In this document: in pieces, positions 1 to 11,629 of the stretch
Position numbering within the stretch: position 1 is the stretch's first letter
Layout: every line of letters begins with the position of its first letter
Assembly: GCF_001659605.2 (NCBI RefSeq)
Contig: NC_035161.2
Coordinates: 30,675,691-30,739,690 of the forward strand
Direction: 5' to 3'
Length of the DNA stretch: 64,000 nucleotides
Source of the DNA: Manihot esculenta
Taxonomy: Eukaryota; Streptophyta; Magnoliopsida; Malpighiales; Euphorbiaceae
The notes under the pieces: model-generated
Told to the model about the DNA's origin: nothing
The model's database searches: none
Seen by the model: only the letters and a program-made list of their open reading frames with translations
Position numbers and translations under genes: made by a program

Positions 1-1084
1 CAAGGGCTCAATGGTGGGGAAACACATGCTATAAGCAGCAAAGAAAAACATTTACTTACTAAGGTGAATCTCACAACTTAAACTTAGATGATCTGTCTTT
101 GTAAATACAAAAATTTGACACATTTGATTTATATTCTTTTCTCTTCTCAGGTTATGGTTGATAATATTCCATCTGATATCAAGGATGAAGATGTTATTTT
201 GGATAACTGGTTATTTGAAAATAGGCATACCTTATTGGGTTTCTGTCACAAGAACCATTATCAATTTGACACACTTCGTCGAGCCAAACATTCCTCAATG
301 ATGATCCTACATCATCTTCATAATCCAACAATTCCCACTACTGGGACAACCTGCCAGATTTGCCAGCTGGATACTGATACGATGGATAGGAATGTTTGTT
401 CCACTTGCTCTAATAAGAAATTTGGTTCATTGCATATTCGCAAGTCAACTTATCACTATTATGCAGCTAATTGTGAAAATGAGAGTATATCAGCACAGCA
501 GAAAATGCTTAAGGTATGAAGAATCTACTTTTGACATTTCATCTTTGAACCATTGTTTGAATGGTGAAATTTAGAAACTTTTTTTGATGATGATAAATAA
601 ATCAAGTGATTGGAGCAATTAGATTTAAATTGTAATTTGGTGGCGTAGCTGAAGGAACTGCTAGATGTTCTACTGCATGCCTCTCGATGTGAAGCAACTA
701 GTTCTGATCCCTGCTCTTACCCAAACTGCCTTCAAATGAAAAGGTTATTCTGTCATGCATCTAAATGTCCCATTCGGTTCTCCAGAGGTTGTGTGCATTG
801 TAAAAAAGTGTGGTACATATTGAAGCTGCACGCAAGAAATTGTGAGCAAACAGATTGCTGCGTACCTCGCTGCAGGTTGGTTAACTTCTGTGTTTGATCT
901 TAGAAGTCAAATTTTCCTTCGCCATATAGTCCAAAATCATAGTAGAATTATCCAAGTCTCAAATCCAAACCGCTTATGCTAAATTTGTAGGGATTTGAAG
1001 ATCCGAAGGGAAGTGCTTGCACTGCAATCTGAGACCTATGGAAAGCGGCAGTTGCAAGAACATTCAGCAAACACCAGAATATAG
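1..1084 (+). CDS. HAC-type histone acetyltransferase (p300/CBP-like), C-terminal part only
   Basis: Plant HAC proteins acetylate histones in the nucleus as transcription co-activators. The gene enters from the left edge. Exons read as 1-63, 151-513, 649-875 and 991-1084 (stop at 1082-1084). All junctions are GT-AG and the phases (0, 0, 2) keep one frame open for about 248 residues. The second exon carries the motifs [16 protein letters not shown] and LHNPT, which follow the catalytic domain in HAC proteins. Next is a ZZ-like stretch with CQIC and CSTC, but the third CxxC pair of a normal ZZ finger is absent. The third exon is a TAZ zinc finger with its Cys/His ligands present ([37 protein letters not shown]). 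The tail after TAZ is short (about 30 residues). The catalytic domain lies outside the window, so activity cannot be judged. The family call is firm; which paralogue is not known. Confidence 0.88.
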
Positions 1085-4002
1085 GTTGGAAGAATCGCCA
1101 ATAAAACTAACCAAGTGTACAGTTAGTCAAGAAAGAGAACCAATTGTACAGTTCGCTGAGTTCTAAAGTAACGGAAGGCAAAGCCAAATTTTGAATTTTG
1201 ATGTCAACTTCACAAAATAAGGGCACTGATTTTTATTTTTTTTTCTTTTTGGCCTTTTCATTTTCTAGCATGGTCATCTTATGAATGATCTGGTATAGTT
1301 TGAATTAGTGTTGGGCTGGTACTAGTTTTGCTACTGTCTCTGTCAAATAATCATTGATAACCTTGTTTGATGTGTATAGCTAGACTATATATCTCAGACA
1401 TTGATTAATGTGGAATAGTAAGGTAGTCTTTGTTGTAATTTCTAACCCTTAGTTTTATCTAGCAGAAACAGTTCCTTTAAGAGAGAGATTAAGCTTCTCG
1501 TGTTTTAATGCTCATATAAGTCGGATTATTTATATCGGAAAATTGGGATTCAAGTTTTTGTGTTCCACTACCCGTATAAACGCTAAAATCGTTATGCCTA
1601 TTTACTAATTTTTTGCGCAATGAAACCATTTACTAACTTGTAATCATAAGTTCAACCATGAGGCTAACCCCTCAACCACTCTCCATCCGTCTCTCTTCCC
1701 ATTCTCCCCCTCTTTTCCTTCCTTATCTCACAAGTTGAAATAAGTCACCAGCAACTTCATTGGAATAATAATATTGAAAGTGGCAGCGTTCGACAGGCTC
1801 AAGATTCGGTGAGAAATCCATAGACCTAGAGCAAACTAAGTTATCAAACCGCCCAACCCATCGTTATCCATTACCGATCTCTTTCAAGTGTCCACATTTA
1901 CTATTTTACTTTTTCCCCCAAGCCTGGCGGAGCCACGTTAGGTCCAAGGGGACCATGACCCCTCTGGACTCTTCAAAATTTTTTTGTACTACTTGAATAA
2001 TTTTACCTCTTATATTTATTAAAAAAAAAAAAAACTCACTAATTCGGTCCTATTTAAAAATTATATAATTAAAATATTTTTTATATTTAAAATTAAAAAT
2101 TTTAATTATTTTATCAAAAAATCTATTAACCTATTTTAAATAGGTAAATTATTTAGTTTATGACTTTAATTATTCACGTATTATTTAATATTTATAAATT
2201 TAAATATTACATATCAATTAATATCTCCCATTAATATGAATTTTAATAAATTATTAAATAATTTAATTTTACAAATTATAATGATATTTTACTCAAATAA
2301 TTATAATTAAAACAAATTAATAAATTTTCTAGAAATGCAGGATTTTGATAACAATACTCTCATATATAAAACCATAACCCCAAATATTATTTTTACAATA
2401 TCTACCCTATTTCTCTATTATTTTTCAATCTAAAAAATTTCTAATTTCAAGTATATTAATTATTTTTTTTCAATATATTTATAAGGTAAATCATTTATTT
2501 ATTATTTAATTTATTTTTATATAATTATCTTTTATTATTAAAAAGTGATAATTTTGTATATTTTTATTTATACAATTTTATTTATACGATTGAAATTGTA
2601 TGTTAGATTATTTCAATTTATAAAAATAAATTTTAAATTTTTAGAAAAAATTTTTTTATAAATAATGATTAAACTATTAAATAGCTTTTATGATTAATTT
2701 ATAATTTTTAAAATAAATTTAGGAAAAGTGAGTTTAATAGATTACTAGTCATATTATTTATTTTTTCTAAAAAAATCTTAAATATATAAAATTAAATAGT
2801 ATTTATATGGTAGTAATTTAAATTATTTAATTTATTTATTTTTTAAAAAAAAATTAAAATGGGTAATTAATTCAATTTACAAAATTTTGTGAATATAAAT
2901 TTTTTATAATTATTTTTAAACTTAATTTAAAATTTTATTTTTAATATTTATATAGCTATGAATTTTTACATTTATTAACTAAAGCATGTTACACGCAAAT
3001 TACTTATTTTATATTTTATTAATATAATTTTTATGTGTTTAAAAAAAATATTCATAAAAAAGTAAAGACCTTATTAAAAAGATAAAATTAGGTCCCTCCA
3101 ACTTAAATTTAAGATAAAATTGAGTCCCTCAAACTTAAATTTTTCCATGGCTGGTTTGTTGATGCGGGGGCACTCGATCACAGATTTTCCATTTTGGCGG
3201 ATCATGTTGACAGTAATTTCCGAAGCATGAAGTGAAAAAGATGATTGGGACGGTGCAATAACAGAATGTGGAGACGCAGATAAGAGAAGCAAATGGGGCG
3301 CATGGCAGGGATCCAAAATTTGCCTTTACGCCCCCAAGCAATAAGACTATTTTTCGTTCTTTTCGATTGTCCTGAAAAATGAAAATGCACGAATTGCAAA
3401 TCATGCTTATACTATACTATAGGGTCTCCAGCACCATCGAACGAGCAGCAAACAAATGGATGTCTTCTCCAGGACACTTGAAGCAGTAGCTCTCAGTCGT
3501 GAAGTAGCTGCCATCTCCCACAGCGAAATCCCAGGCCAAATTGCCTCCTCAAACCATAAAAATAATAGAGAAGAACCAACGTGGATGGCCTAACATAACG
3601 ACAAGGGCGGTGAACGAGAATTCGGTAGGAAGGCCAAACTACCAATGCGGACAAGACAAGACGTGGCCCGCCAAAGGATAAAAATACAAGCACTTTTGAT
3701 ACAAACAATTTGGATAATGTGGAAGATGCCTCCAGTGTTTAATATTACACTGGTCGTTGCTACATCAAATCATCTAAGCATGTACTAAATTATAACAGCC
3801 CCCAAAAACCCTGAGAATCCTAACCAAAAGAAAACGAGGGCCAAAGAAAACAATATCCCTCCACCTGGATTAAGACTTCATAACTACATTTGATTTGTTA
3901 ATACACACTAATACACAAACGACCTCTAACAGCAAATCCTAACAAAAAAAAAATTAAAACAATTTCCATCAAAGCCACCCAACCAAGCACAAGATTCAAT
4001 CA
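1085..4002. other. Intergenic region, AT-rich, between two convergent genes
   Basis: About 2.9 kb separates the HAC stop from the CRWN1 stop; the two genes converge, so both 3' UTRs lie here. From about 1980 to 3120 the DNA is extremely AT-rich with no open frame worth naming. A moderately GC-rich patch near 1921-1975 (GGCGGAGCCACGTTAGG and on) resembles the edge of a degraded repeat, and 3085-3150 holds two copies of a phrase like GTCCCTCAAACTTAAAT, common in plant MITE ends. Small open frames on the minus strand at 3074-3708 match nothing I recognise. Confidence 0.5.
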
Positions 4003-7000
4003 TTACGTTGTGAAGAAAGTCCACAGCTTCTTCCCAATTGAGACTTCACCAGGATGTTCAGGCTCTTCTTCCTCGTCATCCTCCTCATCTTCTATATGGG
4101 ATTCACTCCTGTACTCATCTCCAACACCATACTGACCAGCTGCTTCTGGAGTACCATTCACCTCCTCACTCAATGCAGCAGCACTGTCAACCAGGTTTCT
4201 GGGTGTATCAGCATCACCATCCTGATTGTCCGAGACCTTCTCCAACTGCCAAAAGATAGAACAAACCCAATTTATTGCGTGCATATATGATGACACCAGT
4301 AAGGCTTCTTACTTTGCAAGTGTCGGTGAGATCACAATGCAACGGTTTTACAGCACTCACCTGCGCAGTGTGTTGACCCCCACCATTCTCACTAACCATC
4401 CCCGTTGAAGTCAGACCCCTAACACCTTCTTCCTTATCTTTCCCGTTGTTGCCTGACAAGGCTTTATCAGTTACAACTGTGACTCCACTGGTTACATATG
4501 AGGAGAATTCATGTGTTAGTTGCCAGCAATAATCGAACATGTTTAAATGACTTGTGAAAGATTAATTGTAGCATGGGCATGCCAAGAATTAACCCTCAAG
4601 CATCTAAACAAATTTTAAACAAGATAGAGAACTCATGCAATAACAGTTAGGCCAATGTTGCATATTTGCCCCTTCTTAAGAATTCATAGTATACACAGCT
4701 AAACATTCGAAATTGAGAACTTACCGCTTGGGTCGTCGAAGATTATATCGCTTTTCACCTGGGGCTTGAACAGGAGCAACTTTTTGTTGCCTCTTCCTGC
4801 GCTTGCCAGCTGTGACACTATCAGAATGTCCCTCACTTTCTCCAACATCATGTTCACTCACCGTATTCTGAGATGCACGAGCACGGTTCCGCTTCCGGGC
4901 ATTTCTTGAAGTTCCTTTGTCTGCAAGACTAGACTCATCGCGGCTTTCAGCTTTCAGATGGCTAGAGTCTTCAGTCTCATTTACTTCCAATGATTCCCCT
5001 AATATAGCCTTGGCATCCTGTACAACTGCCTTCACCGAGCGGGTTCTGCTAACTCTTGGCCTGCGTCTCTTGTGAGGCTGGCTGTCACGCTTTAAATTAG
5101 ATGGCTGAGTCTCTTCCTGAATTTCCAGAGCCTCACTGTTAACGTTGCTCTGATTGTCAACTGACAAATCCTGAGTAGCTTCAACCTCTCTGATGCTAGA
5201 GTCTGACTGCCTCTGGAGATCCAACAAATCATTTCCAATTGCAAAAGATGACTCCCGTTCATTTACAGTGGAATTTAATTGCTTTGATGGTTCTTCCATG
5301 TTCTCAACAACATCAGTCGGACTCTGTAAAGAACCAGGCTCATTCTTTTTACCTGGGGAAAGGTTAAATATCTTTGATGTGCATTTCCGGAGCCAAGAAA
5401 CTGGAGATACTGATGGAACTGCTGTGGGAGATTTATCAATCTCTTGCCTTGCAGGAGCTGCTAGATTTTGATTATCATCTCCTATTACATTATTATTAAC
5501 CAATCCTTGTTTTGGAAGGACCTCAGCATTCTCAATTTCTTTTGATGCTATTATATCAGAAAGCACAAACTCAGAAGTTATTTCACCACAGTTCTTGCAA
5601 CTCTTGTGCTGCTCAACAAACAAAATAAAGCGTTCTTTCTCCTTAATAAATTGTTCTCTGTGGTCCTTCAGTTTCCTGCTAAGATCACCAAGCTTATCAA
5701 TATCTTCTCGCATTTCAAGTTGTTGCTCTTGGAGATGCTTTTTATTTTCTTCAATTTCTTGCCTTTCTTTTTCTATCTTAGTTCTTTCCAATTTCATTTC
5801 TTCCATTTCTCTTCTAGCTAAATCTCTTAAGAAATTAATGTTATTTAATTCTCTCTCTTTCTCTTCCTCAAACAATTTGTCTTTCTTGCGCAAAAGATTT
5901 TCCATCTCCTCCTGCCTTTTCTGCAAATCATTCTCAAGTTCACTCTTTTGCAGCTCAAACTCATAAAGCATTTGCTTCTTCTCACTTTGTGCTTTCTCAG
6001 CTAATACAGATCGTTCATGCTCCATGTTGGCCTCAAAAGATTCTTTGGCCATTTCAAGAGCTTCCCTCTCCCGTTTTACATAGTCTTCCACTGCCTTCTT
6101 TTCATCTTTTATTCTTTCTTCTTCTGAAACTTTCTGCTTTTCAAACTTCTCCTTCTGCTCGCTGATGCTCTTCAGCTCTTTCTCAATCTCAGCCCTTTTC
6201 TCATCCAGATCTTCCCACTCCCTCTCAAATTTCTCCTTTTGCTGCTTTAAATCTTCAGCCTCCTTCAAAAGCAATCCTTCCTGACGCCTGCACTTCTCTA
6301 TTTCCTCTTTTAGTTCAGATTGCAAGCGAACATACTCAGCCCTCTCTTCCTCACTTACTTTTAGCTGTTCCTTCTCTTCACAAATCTTCAGTAGCTGTTC
6401 TTCATTGGCAGCTCGTATCTTCTCAAGTTCAGCCTTGAGATTCAAAAAATCCTCTCTATCAGCATTTACTTGCCGTCTCTCTGTCTCCAAGTTCTTTTCC
6501 TCAGATCTGATGATCTTCTCCCTTTCCTTCAGTGTTTTTGATTTTGACTCAAAATCTTTCTCTTTCTCCTTGATCTTATCCAATCTTTTATCTAAGGCTT
6601 GCTCCCTTTTCAGAATTTTCTCCTCCATATGCTTGATTTCAACTTCCTTCTTCTCCACTTCAACCACCTTGCTTTTCAGGTCCTCATCCAGAGATTTCCT
6701 CTTCTCCTCAGCTTCCAATTCAAATTCACGCTTTTTGCCATCCAAAATGGCATCGTGTTCATCAATGAGCTTCTGAATCTCAACCTGTAGATATCACGTG
6801 CAAAAATAAATACATAAATAATGACTGACTAAGACAGATAACCAAAAGGTGTCCATATTCAATTTTCATTAATTTTTAGCAAAACATTTATGGATCCGTG
6901 AGTGTGAATTTGACGAAGCAAATGAACAAAAAGAAGAGGGGGAAAATCTAAGGGGAAAAATCCTTGATATGGCATACTTGTTTAGCAGATAAATTACCAT

Positions 7001-9029
7001 ATAGAAAAAACATAGACAACTAAGAAGTCCACAACTTAATACCAAGACATGATACATATATATATATATCAGAACATGTCACTATAAGGGGACATTCTAA
7101 CTAATTCTCACATTTCTGAGAAGATATCCTTATTAAAAAGGAAAAGCACTCACTTTTTCTCTATCATTTAGCTTTTCTTCCAATGCATGCAACTCTTCCT
7201 CTTTCATCTCTAGTTTCTTTCTTGTAGCATCAAATTCCTGCACAAATAAAACAGGATATGTTAGCACACAAAACAGTTAAAGAATCAAGAACTCCTCAGC
7301 ATGAAAAAAAGGCATGCCTTTTCTTTTAGAGTCAGATTAGCCAGTCTGCTGTTAATATCATCTTCTTTACTTTTCAAGATTGAGTTTGCTTCATCAATCT
7401 TTTTTTGTGCCTCTTCGAGGTCCTTCTCTTTTAGCTTAAAGATCCTATCATTCTCATTGGCCCTTTCCTCTCTTTGGTTGATAATTCTTTGAGCTTTGGA
7501 TAGCCTTTCTTCTCCCTCTTGTAATTTTCTTTCCCATTCTCGCAAGTCTTCTCTTTGCCTAGATAAAGCAGACTCGTGTGCTTCTCTCCTGAAAAATGAA
7601 TTGTCGAGTAGCAGATCAGACAAGTACAGAAGCGGATAGAACCAAATGTAACAAAGAAGAAATGTTCACTGAGAATACTCTGCAATAAATGACAAGCGCT
7701 CCCTCTTAAGAGCACTTTCACGAGATTCCATATCCTGCGATTTCCTATCAACCTCTGAACTCTTTCTACTCACTTCGGCAAGCTTGGCATCAGCAGCTCG
7801 CAATTTTGCCTCTATTTCCAAGGATTTCTCTTCAACACTAGTGATCAAAGCATTTGCTTCAGCCAATTTTGAGTCAGCTGTAAACTTCAGTTCGGCATTT
7901 TCTGCACGCATCTCACGCACTGCCTTCTCCAACTGCAGCAACCCACATTCTCCAGAAATTATTAACAGAACCATATTACTCGGAGATTCACAATAGCAAA
8001 CTACACAAACCTTTTAAAAATCAGATGCCTAATGAAATTACTAGAATGCAGGGAAAAGGATATACTTACACTACACGAGTTAATTACACAATTTTCATAA
8101 CTTCTTGTCTGATTCAATTTTTCAAAAATTGACCGCTGGATTTAAAAATAGGTGTATATAGAATATCAAATCAATTTTACTAATAATAGTAAATAATAAT
8201 ATTCTAAGTTCAAAGGACAATAATCAACCCAGTAATGCCCCTATAACATAAAGGACGAAAAATGTGCATATCTCAACATTTGACGGTAGTGATAGATAAC
8301 TGGCACAAAAAGTTAAATTCAAAGAATGCAGCAGCAATAGGCCACATGGTCACGAGTTCCGGTATAACAAGTCAAGTTGTGCATGTTTAATCGCCTTAAT
8401 TGCATGAGACGGGGATTGTTTAGTGCTAATGATAAAAGTTCTAGCATTGGATCTTCCGATTTTGATTTAATGAACTTGAAAATCAAATAGTTAATTCGAA
8501 AACATCATACTAACAAGAAAATAAGTCGTTGAGCTTTGATACAACATTAATTGCCTAACAATGATACTTGGGCAATGTTCAATTTTCAAGAATTTTTTTT
8601 AAGAAGTGCAGCCTGAAAAAGTTGTTTAAACAAACATATAAATACCAAATTGACTTGAAATTTATAGTATATGATCTAAAGGTTATATTGTTTATCCAAC
8701 AGTCAAAATTATGATACTATCCTTTATTTTTTTTAAAAAATGAAAATAATGCAAAAATGTGTTTACAAAGGAAGGGAAGGGATACACAAACTCTAGCCTT
8801 CGCCCAATTTGAAGGAGTGTCCCTATCACCAGGCTAGGCATGAGGGTGACTAACAAGCTTTTTCAAATAGAAACTTTATAGTGGTGAAAACAATTATATA
8901 GATGGCATTTTGTCTGCTACAGAAGTGGCGCACTGGTTCTAATCTCTACTGATGCATACCAGATATTCACTAAACCAAACTACTGAATGTATTCATGTAA
9001 TTTAGCAACTAGATGATATAGGTAAGTAT

Positions 9030-9064
<35 letters not shown>

Positions 9065-11629
9065 ACAAGAAAATTAAATCTTACATCAAGCACACACTGT
9101 TTCTCAACACCCAAGGCCTTCTTCAAATGCTCCTCTCGTCTCTCAGCATCAGAGATTGCAATCAAATGTGCTGCTTGTTCTCGCTTAAGTGCATCTGTAG
9201 TTTCTGTAATTGCCTGCCTGAGTTCTTCATACTTGGAATTCCACTCTTTCTTCTCAATCAACAAAAGTCCCATATTGTATTGATAGTCAAACAGCTGAGA
9301 CATAGGTTGACAGATTGGATTAGAAACACAACAAACCCATACTCAAGAAAATAGGACTTCAAAAGCATTAAAGGTTCAACTTGTGGAATGTATAAAACAA
9401 ATAAAAAGTTATGATAATGAGTTAATGATTGTAATGGCAATAATAAGCTAGCATATCACATGAAAATAAAATTTATATGCAGCCATTGTTTAAATCATAA
9501 ATCATTTTGCAACTTACAATCATGTGATTTTGCATTTCATAACGACACCAGTTTAGGACTAAAAATATCTTCTTTTTTTTCTTTTTTAATTTGGGCATAC
9601 TGACTACATAAAGGAAAAGAATTGCGACCTCCAAAAGCCCTACATACTTCACATGATTAGTATTTCAGTCAATCTTCCAGAAATTTTAAATCTCTTAAGT
9701 TTTTTTTTTTCAGTATTCAGTCATCTTCAGCTAATGTTTATATTATAATTCCCTGATTAGTAGCTTCAATAATTACAGGATAAAAATGGGTTCAAGAGTG
9801 ATGTGGGAGTAGAAGGTCGGAAAAATTTCAAATACTGTCCATGCTGTTGAAGCAGTTCTAATTTATGGCTATTTATGTCTTCTCTTAGCCTTCTGATCAT
9901 GGTATTTCAAACAATTTAGATTAAACTTGATCTAAATGGAAAAGATCAGATCTGATAACTTTTTTTTCAGGATATATGTAGATAAGGTACAATAATTAGA
10001 TTTGATGGAAGACTTCATAAGCTAAGAAACCAGTTTACTTACTTTCCTGGTAGTGTAACCAGGAATTTGATCAATCTGTTGACATCTTTGTTCTCCAATC
10101 AATATTTTCTTAAAGACTTTGCAACCTAAATTACAGTTGAAGTTTAACTAGCTTTTGATCATTCAATCAATATAAATAGTGCTTATCTTTCTTTTTCTCC
10201 TCCTTCTTCTTCATTTTCAACAACAAAATACCTGTTCCCAGCTGGCTGCAGCAGGAAAAATTTCCGTGAATTGTATTGAATATGAAGATCAACTTTTTCT
10301 TTTGCCAACAAATTTTCTTGTTCTCCCATAGATATAGAAAGCCTAAAACAATCTACACATCCCCATTGTTTAGAAACCCTAGTTAAACAAGTCTCAGCCA
10401 CCACAAGCACAAAACTACTAAATATTCCTATATCAACTCTCCATTAAACAAATTATGTTTCTATGTATTATGAAGCACAGTCCCTTCCTCAGAAAATGCA
10501 TAGTGCTCATCAACAAGTTAAATAGCCAACTGAAGGCCTCGACTAAGCAATTTAGTCACAAGATTCTTCAAAAGAGTAATTGATATATAAAATTCCAAAG
10601 CAAGCTACCACTCTACTCATAAATATTTGACACATCCACTATCTTTTCCTTGGTCTCCAGCAAACTGAGCTTTCCTGTAACATGGTTTGACCAGAGCTAG
10701 AAACATAAATTTTTTCAGAAGAGGATCTTTTTTCGCTGTTGTTGTTGCTCAACACCACGTTCAGAAAGCCACATCAAATATTAAAAGCTCTCAACACCAA
10801 AAACGTTTGAGATATCACTGCTGGCATCTACAAAAGTAAGTCTGTGCATGAAAACATCTGTTTTTGTATTCTGACGTTAAATAGTAGCCACAGTTGCTTC
10901 AACTCTTCTTTTGTCCCAAGGTATGCATGTTGGATACACACATTTGGGCATGGATATGAAACTTACATCAAACCAGCAGAAAAATTGATAACAGCTCCAA
11001 GTTCATTGACCGATATTTGATAGTCAAGCAACTCGGAGTAAGATTCAGAGTGGTCATAGTGTGCCCGTCAAAGCACAAATCTATACAGTGCTTAACTACC
11101 ATGGTAGCACAAGCATGAGACTTATTATAAGTTAACATCTCATCTATGATATTGTCGCCTTTGTTCTCTACTCTAGAGACCAGTCTCAGTGGCCATCTTA
11201 CTACTTCCAGAAACTAGCTACTTGAAGCACCAAGTATCCCCATTTACACTAAACAAAATAGAATCTAACACCAGTTTTAAAAAAAAAACAACGTAAAAAA
11301 ATTTAAAATAACGGGACAAATAGAAGCAGGATTTGGGGGCAAAAAATCGAAAATATTCTCAACAAGCAGAACAGTATACCAACCTCGCTTTCGAGCTTTG
11401 AAATCTTCTCCAACACATCACCTTCTAAGGCAGATCCGACACCATTAGGAGTCACCGGCTCAGCAAAAGCCACAGTCTTTCCCTTCAAAAGGCTCCCGTC
11501 TACAGAATTCAGGTTCTTTGCACCATTCACATTCGTATTGGGATCCGACCCAGCTCCGCTCTTCTGGGCCTCGCTCCGTGGTGTGAGCGACCAGCTAGAC
11601 CACACCTTCCTTTGTGGCGTAAACATCAT
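4003..11629 (-). CDS. CRWN1: CRWN1/NMCP1-type nuclear lamina coiled-coil protein
   Basis: CRWN (LINC/NMCP) proteins are plant lamin analogues that line the inner nuclear envelope and set nuclear size and heterochromatin organisation. Eight exons read on the minus strand: 11384-11629, 9085-9294, 7679-7932, 7318-7588, 7154-7237, 4725-6784, 4361-4487, 4003-4245. Together they give about 1164 residues, close to Arabidopsis CRWN1 (about 1130). The N-terminus has the family motif [12 protein letters not shown]. After it comes a long heptad coiled coil from about residue 80 to 750, beginning [18 protein letters not shown]. The C-terminal third has a CxxC (SCKNCGE), [19 protein letters not shown], basic nuclear-localisation-like stretches ([24 protein letters not shown]), YNLRRPKR, an acidic run and the conserved end [13 protein letters not shown] start at the ATG pair at 11629/11626; an upstream in-frame GTG is ignored. 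The fourth intron appears to have a GC donor. The C-terminal motifs place it in the CRWN1-like rather than the CRWN4-like group; orthology to CRWN1 itself is inferred. Confidence 0.93.
9032..9062. repeat. (GT)n microsatellite in CRWN1 intron 2
   Basis: An uninterrupted run of about 15 TG units lies just downstream (gene sense) of the donor of the second CRWN1 exon. Likely length-variable. No other role is visible. Confidence 0.95.

Noticed and set aside
5595..6790. Plus-strand Ser/Phe-rich open frames opposite the large CRWN1 exon
   Set aside because: They are antisense shadows of the Glu/Lys-rich coiled coil; composition follows from the codons on the other strand.
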